Source: Takakia lepidozioides (Eukaryota > Streptophyta > Takakiopsida > Takakiales > Takakiaceae). Taken from it: DNA of 64,000 nucleotides. The stretch's first letter is position 1. The number at the start of each line of letters is the position of its first letter. Below are positions 1-9,879 of this stretch, one piece after another. Made by a program: the position numbers and the translations under genes. Under the pieces are notes generated by a model. That model was given only the letters and a program-made list of their open reading frames with translations. It was not told where the DNA came from and did not search any database. Location of the stretch: assembly GCA_030704615.1 (NCBI GenBank), contig CM060731.1:84422756-84486755 (forward strand). Direction: 5' to 3'.

Positions 1-1764
1 GTTCCGATGGAAGGCAAGGAGAGATCTTGTGGTTCCATTTTCTGCAGAGCTTGTCGCAGTACACAACCCGGCTCGTGGCGCCAGATTTCAGAGAGGAGCA
101 CCGTTCCATGTGTCTTGCGTGGAAGCGTGCTCCCACCTTGGATGATGCAGAGACACAATTTGCATGTATACGGGCTTGGTGGACAACGTCAGGTGCTGTA
201 AAGAAATCAGACGAGGGAGCAATGGTCAGTTGGCTAGCATGGTGGCATTATCGTTTCCTCCAGTTCGGCGACTATATGCGGAGGTGAGTTGGACGAATTC
301 GCGTCACGTTGAATATTATGCTACTTGTTCTTTGTAACTTGCTTGTAACCTCTGCATGTGCAGGAAATGTGTCTGGACTCCGACACCGACATGCCGACAA
401 CAAACATGGCCGAATCAGTACATTCTTCCTGGCGTGCCTCCTCTGCGGCGCATCTGGTGGACATCCTCACTGCCACAACGGAGGACATTGTCAGGTCAAT
501 TATGCAGCAATGCAGGTACAACGAGTTCTTGAAAGGGAAACAGTGGGCTTGGGGCCGGACAGGCAGGAAATGTTGATGCGGACTGCCTCCAGATCGAAGA
601 ATCCTCGCAAGTGGGCGGCAGCCTTGCGAGAGGGCCTTCGGGACACGCCATTGCTTCGAAGAGGCCAACACTTGGAAGGAGATGTTCACACCCGTCCAGT
701 GAGACGAAGACTTGACGAGGCACCTGGCGGAGAAGAGGATTCATGGCGAGCTGACAAGAATATTCGCACGCTCCCTCGTGGTCCCGTGATGTTGCCCGAG
801 GAGGTCTCTCGAGCACCGCAAGTCCTGCACGTTCAAGATCGCCATCTCCTTGAGCACAGGGCACGTGCCCGGGAACATAACGAGCCATCTGTAGTAACGA
901 GTACAACATACCCATTGTGGAGACAAGAGTGTCGGAGTCACAGTGGAGAATTGCAAGGACATTGCCGGCATTTCGAGGGAAGTGCTGCGCCATCCGGGTG
1001 GATACGAGAGCACGCTGTGGTGAGATGATTCGGAGGAACCCACACGGTGCTGTACCTGCACCTTGTTTCAGCGGCAGATTTTTGACTCCCACATTCTCTC
1101 ACGCCACAACGCAGACGTTTTGGTTTGTAGGCACGACATAATGACCTGTGTATTTGGCAAGCCCAAGTACGGGATTCAGGGAATGCCGGAGCCTCCGGGC
1201 GTCTGGCCTGTTGCACGGGTTGCAACCTCTCTCAGAATGAGGCGGATGCTCTTTCTGCACAGGATTTCGAATGGGTGCAACGTCCCGGCCCACTCGTTTC
1301 CAGTTCCTCAGCCAGCCATTGCAGGCTGCTCCGTCCAGTAGAGACGGATTGGACAATTCTGCACATCCCACAATGCGATTCGGAGAGTGAAGAGACGTAC
1401 ACCCTCCCAACAAGTTGAATGAGACTCGGATTGCCAATGCTCTTGGGATGGCTTGCACTATTCAGAGCTCTGTGGCCGTACCCCCACCCGGCCTTGGGCG
1501 TGTTTATCGGATGGCAACGGCCGGCTCAGCTGTACGCGACGACGTATACACAATTACGATTGGAGTGGAGCCGACTTGCAATTGTACGGACTTCTCGTTG
1601 ATGGAAGCAAAGAAGGGGTCAAAGTATTATCGTGCAAGCATCTGTATTACATTTACCTGAAGAGGTTGAGGATGAACTTGACTATTGATGACTTTATTCA
1701 TGCACCAGCGTTGAGCGTGAACGAGCTGCACAAACTCCTCCGCCGGGATTCCAGAAATCATTGA
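1..1764 (+). pseudogene. MULE-like transposase T2, C-terminal part (window-edge copy)
   Basis: Recognised mainly by alignment with the copies at 61385-64000 and 33382-34261. In order it has the ERSC..F..QSLSQYTT block (7-287), a GT-AG intron at 284-363, the block TNMAESVHSSW that matches the third-acid region of MULE DDE transposases, a basic linker containing RTASRSKNP, a conserved W-R-I-A-R-T / I-R-R-N-P / A-P domain (about 940-1220), and a SWIM-type finger (CNC then SCKH, about 1575-1670). A base appears lost at the 3' end of the first exon (CGGAG where the other copy has CGGGAG), another near 550, and a third near 1125, so it is a pseudogene. The intron position matches the copy at 62915-62997. 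A role as a cut-and-paste transposase is inferred from the family; no terminal repeats were identified. Confidence 0.6.
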
Positions 1765-2042
1765 TGGGGAAAAGAGAATCCACCATATGGATATTTGCAA
1801 TTGCATTTTTATGCATTAGACCTTGTTTTGCAGTGTAATGAATTGCACCCCAAAACTCCTGGAATGAGACAGACAATATTAAAGTGATGTCTTTTAAACA
1901 CTAGGGACTGTTGGATATCCGTTCACGTCCAGTGGCAATTCAATGTCGAAATAGAATCAATTCAAAGATGGCGGCAGGAAAAATTTGCAAATCTTCCAGA
2001 AAACTGAGTTCCAACAGTTGCAGTTGAGGGGACCATTTCTGG

Positions 2043-2363
2043 AAAAATGGCGCCGAATTTCACTTTTTTGGGCCGAAAACTGGCTAAGTCCCAACATTGT
2101 CTGGAGACGATGTCTGGAAAAATGGTGCCGAATTTCCAGTGACATGGCCCAGAACTGCCCAACATTTGTGCAATGCCCGGAACCATGTACCGAAATTCGG
2201 CGCCACATATCCAAATTTTGGGCTTACACTTCAATGAAGTTGGGACCTATAACCGCGAAATTCGACACCATTTTTCGCCGGAGTCACCTATTTCCGCGCA
2301 ATACGTCGCCGATTTTTCTGCTTGCGGAACCTATTACCGTGAAATTCGGCGCCATTTTTGCAG
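2043..2363. repeat. Short array of variant palindromes with a GGCGCC core
   Basis: Within the gene-free stretch 1765-2553, five sites spaced roughly 50-80 bp apart carry the imperfect palindrome AAATGGCGCCGAATTTC or its reverse complement. It is related to the GAAATGCGG-YR-CCGCATTTC arrays elsewhere in the window but has AATTC in place of AATGC on one side. Hybrid forms occur at 5641-5658 and 8562-8582. I see no coding sequence in the rest of 1765-2553. Confidence 0.55.
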
Positions 2364-2553
2364 ATGTCGCTCGGAATTCGCATGAGCGGAAATCGAAATA
2401 TCATGAGCACGGCTCTCAAAACTACAATTTCTACTTCAAAAAATGAATATTATATGGGTTTTTCTGACACATCCCATTAAAATAATGGTTTTTAATGTTT
2501 TTTATTTGCGGAATTTGTACTTCTGCTCATGAAAACCGATTGTCTTACTACTC

Positions 2554-2590
2554 CGCTCATGCCGCTCATGCCGCTCATGCTCATGAAATA
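2554..2590. repeat. GCTCATG heptamer repeat ending in AAATAGC
   Basis: Several head-to-tail GCTCATG units run into GCTCATGAAATAGCT, directly before the methyltransferase fragment. The same signature bounds the alpha/beta region at 4393-4420 (reversed) and 9817-9866. Confidence 0.6.
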
Positions 2591-2600
2591 GCTAACCTCT

Positions 2601-3466
2601 GTCCTTGCCAGCAGAGGCAAAAACACAGAGGCGGGAATTGCGAAGTGGACCCGCAAGAGTGTTGTCCCAATTCTGAAGAAGAAGTGGACGTGCATCAACA
2701 CATTGGGCCTTCGCTTGGAGGGGGAGAAGGTATTTACCACGTATGCAGATTTTGGTACCGCTCTGTTTTCTGAAGTTTCAATTTGTCCAGTATGTTAAGA
2801 GCCATGTGTGCATAATGAGTGGATGTCCTTGTCTCAGGTGCCTCAATGTGGGCTGGCCGGTTTTCCGACCGGCACGTCTTTGCCTTCGAGGAGGATAGAG
2901 CCGTGTGGGGATCCCACCTGGAAGGGCTTCAACGACTGCCGGCGAAGGTTGCCATTGCAGCCAATGACTCTGAGGAGGATTCTTCGGACGAGGAGGAGGA
3001 GGAGACATTGGACATTGATGCTGAGGAGAACCCAGAATACGGGTGAGTGCAATCATTGTAAGTTTGCAAAGCCTTCTGGGTCATTCTTTCATTCACGTCA
3101 ATGTCGGTTTGTGGTTCTTATTGGTCCGAGAAACTGATTGTTATGTGTAGGATTCCAAGATCTGCGTCGAAATCAATGGCGCCTCCATTTGTTGCCAGGG
3201 AGAATGTCCCGTTCTTTGCCAGGTCGGGCTTTCTCAAGAGCCCAGTGAAGGACTACTCTCTTCCTAGTTATGTAACTAAGCTTGCAAGGACAACAATCAG
3301 ACGATGTGAGAATCCCAGTAAAGTAGAGCTGATTTTGGATCGGGCTAGAGAGGAGAGAAGGAAGCGGAGAGAGTTGCCTGCAACTCAGACAAGTAGATGC
3401 GTCCAAAAGTATGTATGCAATTCCGCGGAAGAGAGCGATGCAGACCAGGAGGACGACAAACATGAT
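2601..3466 (+). pseudogene. ParB-methyltransferase fragment, C-terminal part, missing the motif I exon
   Basis: Homologous to the C-terminal exons of the genes at 41603-51870 and 53211-58392. The first block (about 2601-2729) encodes the segment after motif IV, containing KKWTCINTLGLR, in frame. An intron (2730-2837) leads into the exon with SMWAG and the acidic EEDSSDEEEEE tail (2838-3042). A further intron (3043-3150) leads to the exon with VPFFAR and SPVKDYSLPSY (3151-3466). The roughly 265-bp exon carrying motif I (LDLICGT) is absent: sequence resembling the downstream intron follows the preceding donor almost directly. At 3466 the frame runs into an unrelated PPR fragment. A non-functional relic. 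Confidence 0.75.
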
Positions 3467-3835
3467 GTGGCTGGGCTTCACCCCCTCCCCCATCATTTGC
3501 TCATAGGTCTCCAAAGCCTCCATCCCATGTCCCTGCTGTGCATATCGTGCAAGCATCGCACTCCACGACACCACATCTAATTCAGCCATAGTGTTGAACA
3601 CTCCCTTTGCATCCTCGATGCACCCACAGTTTGCATACATGTCCACTAGGGTATTGTTCAGAATGACATTTGGTACAATTCCAGCTCTGAAGATGTCGCC
3701 ATGGACCTCTTTCCCCTTTTCCAGAGCTGCCAGGGCAATGTTCAGCCAAGAGCCCACATTTGCAGGATGGACAAACTTCTTCACATTGTACATTAAGAAA
3801 AAGCCACACCTTGCGATTGCGGTTGTCCCACCATC
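3467..3835 (-). pseudogene. PLS-type PPR protein fragment
   Basis: A minus-strand frame of about 110 residues matches a plant pentatricopeptide repeat protein of the PLS class: GKEVHGDIFRAG, LVDMYANCG, DAKGVFNTM, VVSWSAMLARYAQQG, EALETYEQM. Those motifs are the usual L-, S- and P-repeat signatures. The family binds organellar RNA; this piece, with about three repeats and no targeting sequence or E/DYW domain, is a captured fragment. It abuts the methyltransferase relic and ends in non-coding repeats. Confidence 0.8.
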
Positions 3836-3946
3836 GTGAATGATCTTTAAAAAACACATGTCAGGTCTGCTCTGTGCTCCGCGGTTGTCCCACCATCGTG
3901 AAGGAGCTTTTAAAAACTCTGCTCCGTGCTCCCAGGTCTGCTCCGA
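3822..3946. repeat. Direct repeat around GGTTGTCCCACCATCGTGAA
   Basis: The 20-mer GGTTGTCCCACCATCGTGAA occurs twice about 58 bp apart (3823 and 3881), each followed by a TTTAAAA-containing segment, then CTCTGCTCCGTGCTCC-like repeats. Confidence 0.6.
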
Positions 3947-4377
3947 GGTTTGTGCTCGAAAATCCGACAACATCAACATTTTGACAAGGTCCTTTACTGA
4001 GGGGTGCTAGTGAGCTTTCAACAACATTCATGCAAGTTGTAATTTTGGGCTGGACATTGGGCTCTACACGATGATGAACAACGAACATGTCCAGATTTAC
4101 ACAGATGCTAACCCAGCTTATGTTTGCAGTCTGGAGATTGTAGAGTGGTCTCTGAAAACGACCAATGAGGAAGACGAGTCTTTTCTCACGTTGACAAGGG
4201 TGATGTGCAGCAAAATGTTAGGCTTGAATCCATTTCGGAAAATGTGAGCGTCGTGCACCGCCTCCATCTGCTCTTTGTCGCAGCTCATTAAGCTCCTATT
4301 GCAACAAAAATATGCGCTCTTTCAACGTCAGATTCTCGTCCTCCAAGTATGTTATGTGACTCTCCTGCTCTGCAAGG
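3947..4377. other. No intact gene; possible coiled-coil remnant on the minus strand
   Basis: Near 4250-4378 the minus strand shows a short heptad-like frame (LAEQESHITYLEDENLTLKE) broken by a stop. Nothing else here can be supported. Confidence 0.3.
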
Positions 4378-4832
4378 CGAACTTCGGGGGCTACTATTTC
4401 ATGAGCCATGAGCCATGAGCAGAGTCGTAAGTGTCGAAAAAAACATGAGCAGGACTATTTTCCGGAAATGAGTGTCCGCGGGAATAGGGTTTAGGGTGTC
4501 ACGGTCATAGGGGGAGAAGGACCTCCCGATGAAGGAGGTTCGGCAATGTTTTTTAGAATTACATATTGAAAGGCAATGTTTCGCGAATGGTAGGGTGGTA
4601 CTGCTCTGTACAATGGGGGCCCATTTCAGCCTACCAGCCACTTGCAAAATCCACCCACACTCCTAGTCCCAAACAAAATGAGGAATGATGCATTATGGGA
4701 ACGATGGATACAGAATAGAACAAAAAGAGGGCACAATGGGGTTTTTATTGATCCACATGAATTGCATTTGAAGCACGTCTACTGTGCTGATTGTGCAAAC
4801 AAATCTTTAGCCTTGTGCCTTCTGAATACAAG

Positions 4833-5534
4833 TCACGTTGTCAATGGGACTTCGACTGCTCTGAGAACTAGCTCATGAGTCATCGGGCTCCTCCAGGTAA
4901 ACTGGATTGCAGCCGTTGTACCGCCCCTGTTGATGTTCCCCACAATGTCGTGCCCTTCAATCATACCACCATCGAATATGGAAAGCTTCACGTTTTCGTC
5001 GTCCACACCAATGCGAATGTCCCCATACAATGGAGAAGAGGAGCGCACTCCTTCAGGAGTATACGTCTCTCCGATGGAATCCACCCACGTCCACTGGCAG
5101 CAGTTCCACTGCAACAGCATAGCAGTGCCTAGGTGCCCGTCGTAGCTGGGAAAATCAGAATCAAGGATGCGCAGGAGCCACGGACTCCTCAGACCAAGAT
5201 CGTCACCCCGCTCGAAGGCGTAGTGGCCTGGGATATACTCAAAAGCGGACAATGTTTCCACATTCGAACCAGTATCTTCTGTGGAATCTGTGTACCAGAT
5301 AACAATGTCTCCCAATGTGGCCGAATACATTGCATAATCAAAGCCTCCATAAGGGCAGTCGTCCCGGTTCTGGAAGCACAGCATCCTTGCAAAGGAGGAC
5401 CTGAGGACGTCTTTGATGCCGATGACAATGACCTTGCGGACAGCAACGAAGCCCTTACATTTTTGGAATGATGAGAAGCAGAAGAGCAGTGCGGGCTCCA
5501 ATAATGGAGCATCTGGGTCCCACGTACCCACCAA
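4833..5534 (-). CDS. Alpha gene, unrecognised protein of about 230 residues
   Basis: An uninterrupted frame of 233 codons. I do not recognise the family. Landmarks in order: VRKVIVIGIKDVL, FQNRDDCPYGGFDYAMY, GDIVIWYTD, FEYIPGHYAFERGDD, PWLLRILDSDFP, WNCCQWTWVD, PLYGDIRIGVDDENV, SIFDGGMIEGHDI and a C-terminal LVLRAVEVP. The alternation of hydrophobic and polar residues suggests a beta-rich globular domain; no signal peptide or membrane segment is visible. It is paralogous to beta (5817-6519), which is divergently transcribed. Comparison with the copy at 8629-9401 suggests the original start lay about 20 codons upstream (MRKRYRFIHRW), followed here by an in-frame TGA, so the present start may be secondary. 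A poly(A) signal (AATAAA, reverse strand) lies at 4744-4749. Confidence 0.6.
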   Translation of the reverse strand: MVGTWDPDAPLLEPALLFCFSSFQKCKGFVAVRKVIVIGIKDVLRSSFARMLCFQNRDDCPYGGFDYAMYSATLGDIVIWYTDSTEDTGSNVETLSAFEYIPGHYAFERGDDLGLRSPWLLRILDSDFPSYDGHLGTAMLLQWNCCQWTWVDSIGETYTPEGVRSSSPLYGDIRIGVDDENVKLSIFDGGMIEGHDIVGNINRGGTTAAIQFTWRSPMTHELVLRAVEVPLTT

Positions 5535-5816
5535 TCATTGTGTAACGTGTTGATCACGCCAGCGGTGGATGAACCGATACCTCTTTCTCATCCACGGGGT
5601 ATAGTTTGAAATCTGCCACCGAAGTCCATCCCCCGGATAGAAATTCGGCGCCGCATTTACATCGAAGGGGGGATGGACTTCGTTGTCTCGAGTGGCTATA
5701 GGCCCACCTGGCACTTACTGCCCATAGTTTGCATGGCAGGGAAGGAAACTGAAACGGCTACATTCATGGAGCAGCCAATCTTCATCCGTGCAGGTTCCTG
5801 TAGGGGGGAAATTTAA
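5535..5816. promoter_or_regulatory. Shared intergenic region between divergent alpha and beta
   Basis: About 280 bp separate the divergent start codons. A hybrid palindrome, AAATTCGGCGCCGCATTTA, sits at 5641-5659, between the genes. The equivalent region of the other arm (8404-8628) keeps it at 8562-8582. The placement suggests a promoter-proximal binding site; this is inference. Confidence 0.4.
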
Positions 5817-6519
5817 ATGTGCCCTGGAGTGTTTGTGAGGAATTGCAGCGTTTGCTTGAACTTCTTCCAGCCACCGCGCTGCTGCCTCTCCATCCGAGAG
5901 CTACTGTCATTGAGCGTACTCCGCTACTCTTTTTTCAAGGATGTCGTGCCGTCGAAATCCTGCAGACTGCCCTTATCATGGCCACGATTATGCTATGTTC
6001 AAACCAGAATCAGGAGACATCATTGTCTGGCTCTCTGTTTTCACAGACGCTTGTGGAATCAAGCGGGAGTCTTTGCGCGCAATGGAGTATTTGGAGGGCT
6101 ATTACCACTTTGAGCGAGGTGAGGGCGAGGGTCAATGCGGTCCGTGGGTCCTGCAAATTGTTGACCTCGATATACCAAGGTGGGTTGGGATGCCGGACAG
6201 ATCACGCACGGCCTCCCTTTGGCGCTGGAACTGCTGCCAGTGGACCAGGGAGGACGGCACCAGGGAAAACTATATTCGTGGAGTTCACTCCGCTCTTCCA
6301 GTGTATGGAGACATTCGGCTGAGTTGCGAAGACGAATCGCACGGGCACATGAGGCCCACAGTGACCTTGTCAATGTATGATGGTGGTATGATTGATGGGC
6401 ATGACATTGTCGTCAGCTCCACCAAGGGCACTGGATCGACCGCATTGCAGTTTACCTCGAGGTGCCGCATCAGTAATGAGCTTGTTTTGAGGGCTATCGA
6501 AGTTCCGTCGACTTGGTGA
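5817..6519 (+). pseudogene. Beta gene, left copy, one frameshift
   Basis: The start ATG at 5817 (sequence AAATTTAAATG) matches that of the minus-strand copy at 8403. The frame opens with CPGVFVRNCSV, then an extra or missing base in the T-run near 5930 moves the rest to the frame beginning at 5941: CRRNPADCPYHGHDYAMF, GDIIVWLSVF, FERGEGEGQCGPW, WRWNCCQWTRED, LPVYGDIRL, SMYDGGMIDGHDI, LVLRAIEVPSTW. It shares the order of landmarks with alpha and is clearly its paralogue, but their N-termini differ. Function unknown. A poly(A) signal AATAAA lies at 6585-6590, about 65 bp after the stop. Confidence 0.65.
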
Positions 6520-6786
6520 CGCCCATGTAGAGGAAGGGCTTAGATTTGTCTGGAGTTGCTAAATGTGAGACACCGTGTTCGATCAATAAAACACCCATCG
6601 TACCTCACTTCTGTGTGCTTGTGTTTCATTGTGTTCAAGAATTGCCGTAATGGGCCCACTGTTTACAATTTGTGGTCTCGTTTCTACAATATGTCTGTCC
6701 ATATGAATATACCAGAGTCAGCGATAGCAGAGTTCTGAGGTGAAGGAAATCCATGTATGAGTAAAAGGAAACATGTACATGCCGAA

Positions 6787-7790
6787 GCTCGGAAATTCGG
6801 CACCGCATTTCATTTTTATCCATGCAGCGATTTCTGGCAGCGATTTCTGGCATTGTGGTCGTAACGGAAATGTTGTACCGCATTTCATTTCTTGATATGG
6901 CATTACCATACTTCGAATTGGAAATGCGGCACCATATTGGACCTTGAATTGTCCAAGCATGTCCAATCGCTAATGCTTGTCCATGTCCATACTGGAAATG
7001 CGGCACCGCATTTCCGAAGAGCACAATGGAATGTGGTGCCGCATTTCCGTTGAAGGGTCTGGAATTGGACAAACAACGATATCCGTTCTGAAAATGCGGC
7101 ACCGCATTTCCATGGCCGTCATCAAAATTTCGTATTGGACAATGGAATGCGGTGCTGCATTTCCGTCCAACAAGACGGAATCCCACACGGGTCTGGAATT
7201 GGACAAACAACGATGTCTGTTTTGGAAATGCGGCGCCGCATTTCCATGTTTGGCAATCGAAAGTTCTTATTGGACAATGTAATTGCCGCATTTCCGTCCA
7301 GCACGATGGAATGCGGTGCCGCATTTCTGTCAAAGGGTCTGGAATTGGACAAACAACGATGTCCGTTTTGGAAATGCGGCGCTGCATTCCATGTACGTCA
7401 TCGAAATTTCTTATTGGACAATGGAATGCGGTGCCGCATTCCCGTCTAGCATCATGGAATGGGGAGCCACATTTCCGTCGATGGGTCTGCTGTTGGAAAA
7501 ACGTCCATCTCCAAAATGTAATGCGGCACCGCATTTCCATGTTCGACCTCCGCATGCGGGGTGGCATATCCATTTACCTCCATGGAAGGAGCTGGCAATC
7601 GGCAAAACAACGGAAATGCGGCACCGCATTTCCGTTCGGCCGATTTGTTTCTGATGTCCAAACCATGAAACGGAAAATTGTTCTTGCCCCGGTTTTGGAA
7701 ATGCGGTGCCGCATTTCCAAAGGAGGTTTTTGCAGTTGCCACATTTCCGTTCCAACATGGAAATGCGGTGCTGCATTTCCGATTTTGGGA
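6787..7790. repeat. Palindrome array 1 (inner array)
   Basis: About 17 copies of GAAATGCGG-YR-CCGCATTTC or close variants, for example at 6994, 7028, 7091, 7224, 7365, 7614, 7699 and 7757. Spacing is uneven (about 33-80 bp). The spacers recur, notably one containing GGAATTGGACAAACAACGAT. The centre dinucleotide is nearly always CA, TG, CG or TA. The overlapping frames rich in RISV and AAFP are by-products of the repeat. It lies between beta and the tail of a methyltransferase gene; 6520-6786 and 7791-7911 are flanking untranslated sequence. Confidence 0.85.
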
Positions 7791-7911
7791 GGGACGTGGA
7801 CGATGTTGTCGTTGAGAAGCACATGGGAGAGGGGACATGAAGGACGGGGAGAATTTCCTTTATATACTCTGGAAGAGAATTTAAATGTACAGAGAGTTCA
7901 TTAAAATTCTA

Positions 7912-8403
7912 TTAATCTTGAAAATCATCACTATCGTCGTCCTGTCCTTGACTGTCCCCGGTGCCGTCCTCCCTGGTCCACTGGCAGCAGTTCCAGCGCC
8001 AAAGCGAGGCCGTGCGTGATCTGTCCGACATCCCTTTCCAGCTTGGTATATCGAGGTCAACAATTTTCAGGACCCACGGACCGCATTGACCCTCGCCCTC
8101 ACCTCGCTCAAAGCGGTAATAGCCCTCCAGATACTCCATTGCGCGCAAAGACTCTTGCTTGATTCCAGCAGCGTCTGTGAAAACAGAGAGCCAGACAATG
8201 ATGTCTCCTGATTCTGGTTTGAACATAGCATAATCGTGGCCATGATAAGGGCAGTCGGCTGGATTTCGGCGGCACGGCATCCTTGAAAAAGAGTAGCGGA
8301 GTACGCTCAATGACAGCAGCTCCCGGATGGAGGAGGAGTAGCGCGGTGGCTGGAAAAAGTTCAAGCTAACGCTGCAATTCCTCACAAACACTCCAGGGCA
8401 CAT
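7912..8403 (-). CDS. Beta, right copy, fused to the methyltransferase C-terminal tail
   Basis: An open frame of 163 codons. Codons 1 to about 148 (8403 down to 7958) are beta, from CPGVFVRN to WNCCQWTREDGTG, without the frameshift seen in the left copy. The last 15 codons (DSQGQDDDSDDFQD) match the predicted end of the ParB-methyltransferase (AEQDSLEQDEDSDDFQDY, at about 53211-53270). The second half of beta is missing. The complementary chimera is at 51841-52078. The frame is intact but the protein is truncated in the middle of its conserved domain, so function is doubtful. Confidence 0.65.
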   Translation of the reverse strand: MCPGVFVRNCSVSLNFFQPPRYSSSIRELLSLSVLRYSFSRMPCRRNPADCPYHGHDYAMFKPESGDIIVWLSVFTDAAGIKQESLRAMEYLEGYYRFERGEGEGQCGPWVLKIVDLDIPSWKGMSDRSRTASLWRWNCCQWTREDGTGDSQGQDDDSDDFQD

Positions 8404-8628
8404 TTAAATTTCCCCCCTACAGGATCCTGGACCGATGAAGATTGGCTGCTGCATGAATGTAGCCGTTTCAGTTTCCTACCCTGCCATACAAACTATGGGC
8501 AGTCACTGCCAGGTGGGCCCGATAGCCACTGGACACGACGAAGTCCATCCCCTCTTCGATGTAAATGCGGCGCCGAATTTCCATCCGGGGGGATGGACTT
8601 CGGTGGCAGATCTCAAACTATAACTTGT
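8404..8628. promoter_or_regulatory. Beta/alpha intergenic region, right arm
   Basis: Mirror of 5535-5816. It carries the hybrid palindrome TAAATGCGGCGCCGAATTTCC at 8562-8582. Confidence 0.4.
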
Positions 8629-9401
8629 TGATGAGAAAGATGTATGGGTTCATCCACCGCTGGCGTGATGAACACGTTCCACCTCCGTCGGTGGTACATG
8701 GGACCCCAGATGCTCCATTATTGGAGGCCGGACTGCTCTTCCGCTTTGCATCATTTCCAAAATCTAAGGGCTTCGTTGTTGTCCGCAAGGTCATTGTCAT
8801 CGGCATCCAAGTCGTCCTCAGGTCCTCCTTTGCAAGGATGCCGTGCTTCCGGAACCGGGACGACTGCCCATTTGGAGGCATCGATTATGCAATGTATTCG
8901 GCCACATCGGGAGACATTGTTATCTGGTACACAGATTACAGAGAAGATACTGGTTCGATTGTGGAACATTGGTGGCTTTTGAGTATATCCTAGGCCACTA
9001 CGCCTTCGAGCGGGGGGTGACGATCTTGGTCTGAGGAGTCCGTGGCTCCTGCGCATCCTCGATTCCGATTTTCCAGCTACAACGGTCACCCATGCAGAAG
9101 AAGGCGCACTGCTATGCTATTGCGGTGGAACTGCTGCCACTGGACGTGGGTGGACTCCATCGGAGAGACCTATTCTCCTGAAGGAGTGCGCTCCTCTTCT
9201 CCATTGTATGGGGACATTCGCATTGGTGTGGACGACGAAAACGTGAAGATTTCCATATTCGATGGTGGTATGATTGAAGGGCAGGACATTGTGGTGAACA
9301 TCACTAGGGGCGGTACAACGGCTGCAATCGACTTTACCTGGAGGAGCCCCATGACTCATGAGCTAGTTCTGAGAGCAGTCGAAGTCCCATTGACAACGTG
9401 A
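8629..9401 (+). pseudogene. Alpha gene, right copy, at least three frameshifts
   Basis: Starts with MRKMYGFIHRWRDEHV and continues through TPDAPLLEAGLL, DDCPFGGIDYAMY and GDIVIWYTD. A base is missing near 8965 (after TGSIVE), extra G residues near 9015 shift the frame after FERG, and a further indel near 9090 precedes AMLLRWNCCHWTWVD; the end (VLRAVEVPLTT) is intact. AATAAA lies at 9485-9490. This copy suggests that the ancestral alpha start is upstream of the one available at 5534. Confidence 0.65.
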
Positions 9402-9816
9402 CTTGTATTCAGTAGGCACAGGGCTAAAGATTTGATTGCACAATCAGCACAGTAGACGTGCTTCAAATGCAATTCATGTGGATCAATAAAAACCTCATTG
9501 TGCCCTCTTTTTATTCTATTCTGTTTCCATCGTTCCGAGAATGCGTCATTGCTCATTTCGTTTGGGATTGGGAGTGTGGGTGGATTTTGCAAGTGGCTGG
9601 TAGGTTGAAATGGGCCCCCCATTGTACAGAGCAGTACCACCCTTTCATTCGCGAAACATTGCCTTCAATATATAATTCTAAATAACATTGCCGAATTGAC
9701 CTCCTTCATCGGGAGGTCCTTCTCCCCCTATGACCGTGGCACCCTAAACCCTATTCCCGCGGACACTCATTTCCGGAAAATAGTGCTGCTCATGTTTTTT
9801 TCCACACTTACGACTC

Positions 9817-9866
9817 TGCTCATGGCTCATGGCTCATGGCTCATGGCTCATGGCTCATGAAATAGC
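9817..9866. repeat. GCTCATG heptamers ending in AAATAGC
   Basis: Six or seven tandem GCTCATG units followed by GCTCATGAAATAGC mark the outer boundary of the right arm. Confidence 0.75.
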
Positions 9867-9879
9867 AGCCCCCCTTCGC

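Larger units (their letters stand above)
4378..6262. repeat. Left arm of the alpha/beta inverted repeat
   Basis: Inverted relative to 7958-9870, sharing the alpha and beta genes, their intergenic region, 3' flanks and the outer GCTCATG heptamers (here 4393-4420, read as CATGAGC). The arms part company within beta at 6262/7958. Confidence 0.8.
7958..9870. repeat. Right arm of the alpha/beta inverted repeat
   Basis: Reverse-complement counterpart of 4378-6262. It begins inside beta and ends at the GCTCATG heptamers (9817-9866). Confidence 0.8.

Noticed and set aside
6635-7824. Long open frames across palindrome array 1 rich in AAPHF, CRISV and CGAAF
   Set aside because: They exist in several frames on both strands and only reflect the repeated GAAATGCGG/CCGCATTTC sequence.
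4378-9870. The alpha/beta mirror structure as a foldback transposon with long terminal inverted repeats
   Set aside because: The reciprocal beta/methyltransferase chimeras explain the mirror image by a single inversion between direct units.
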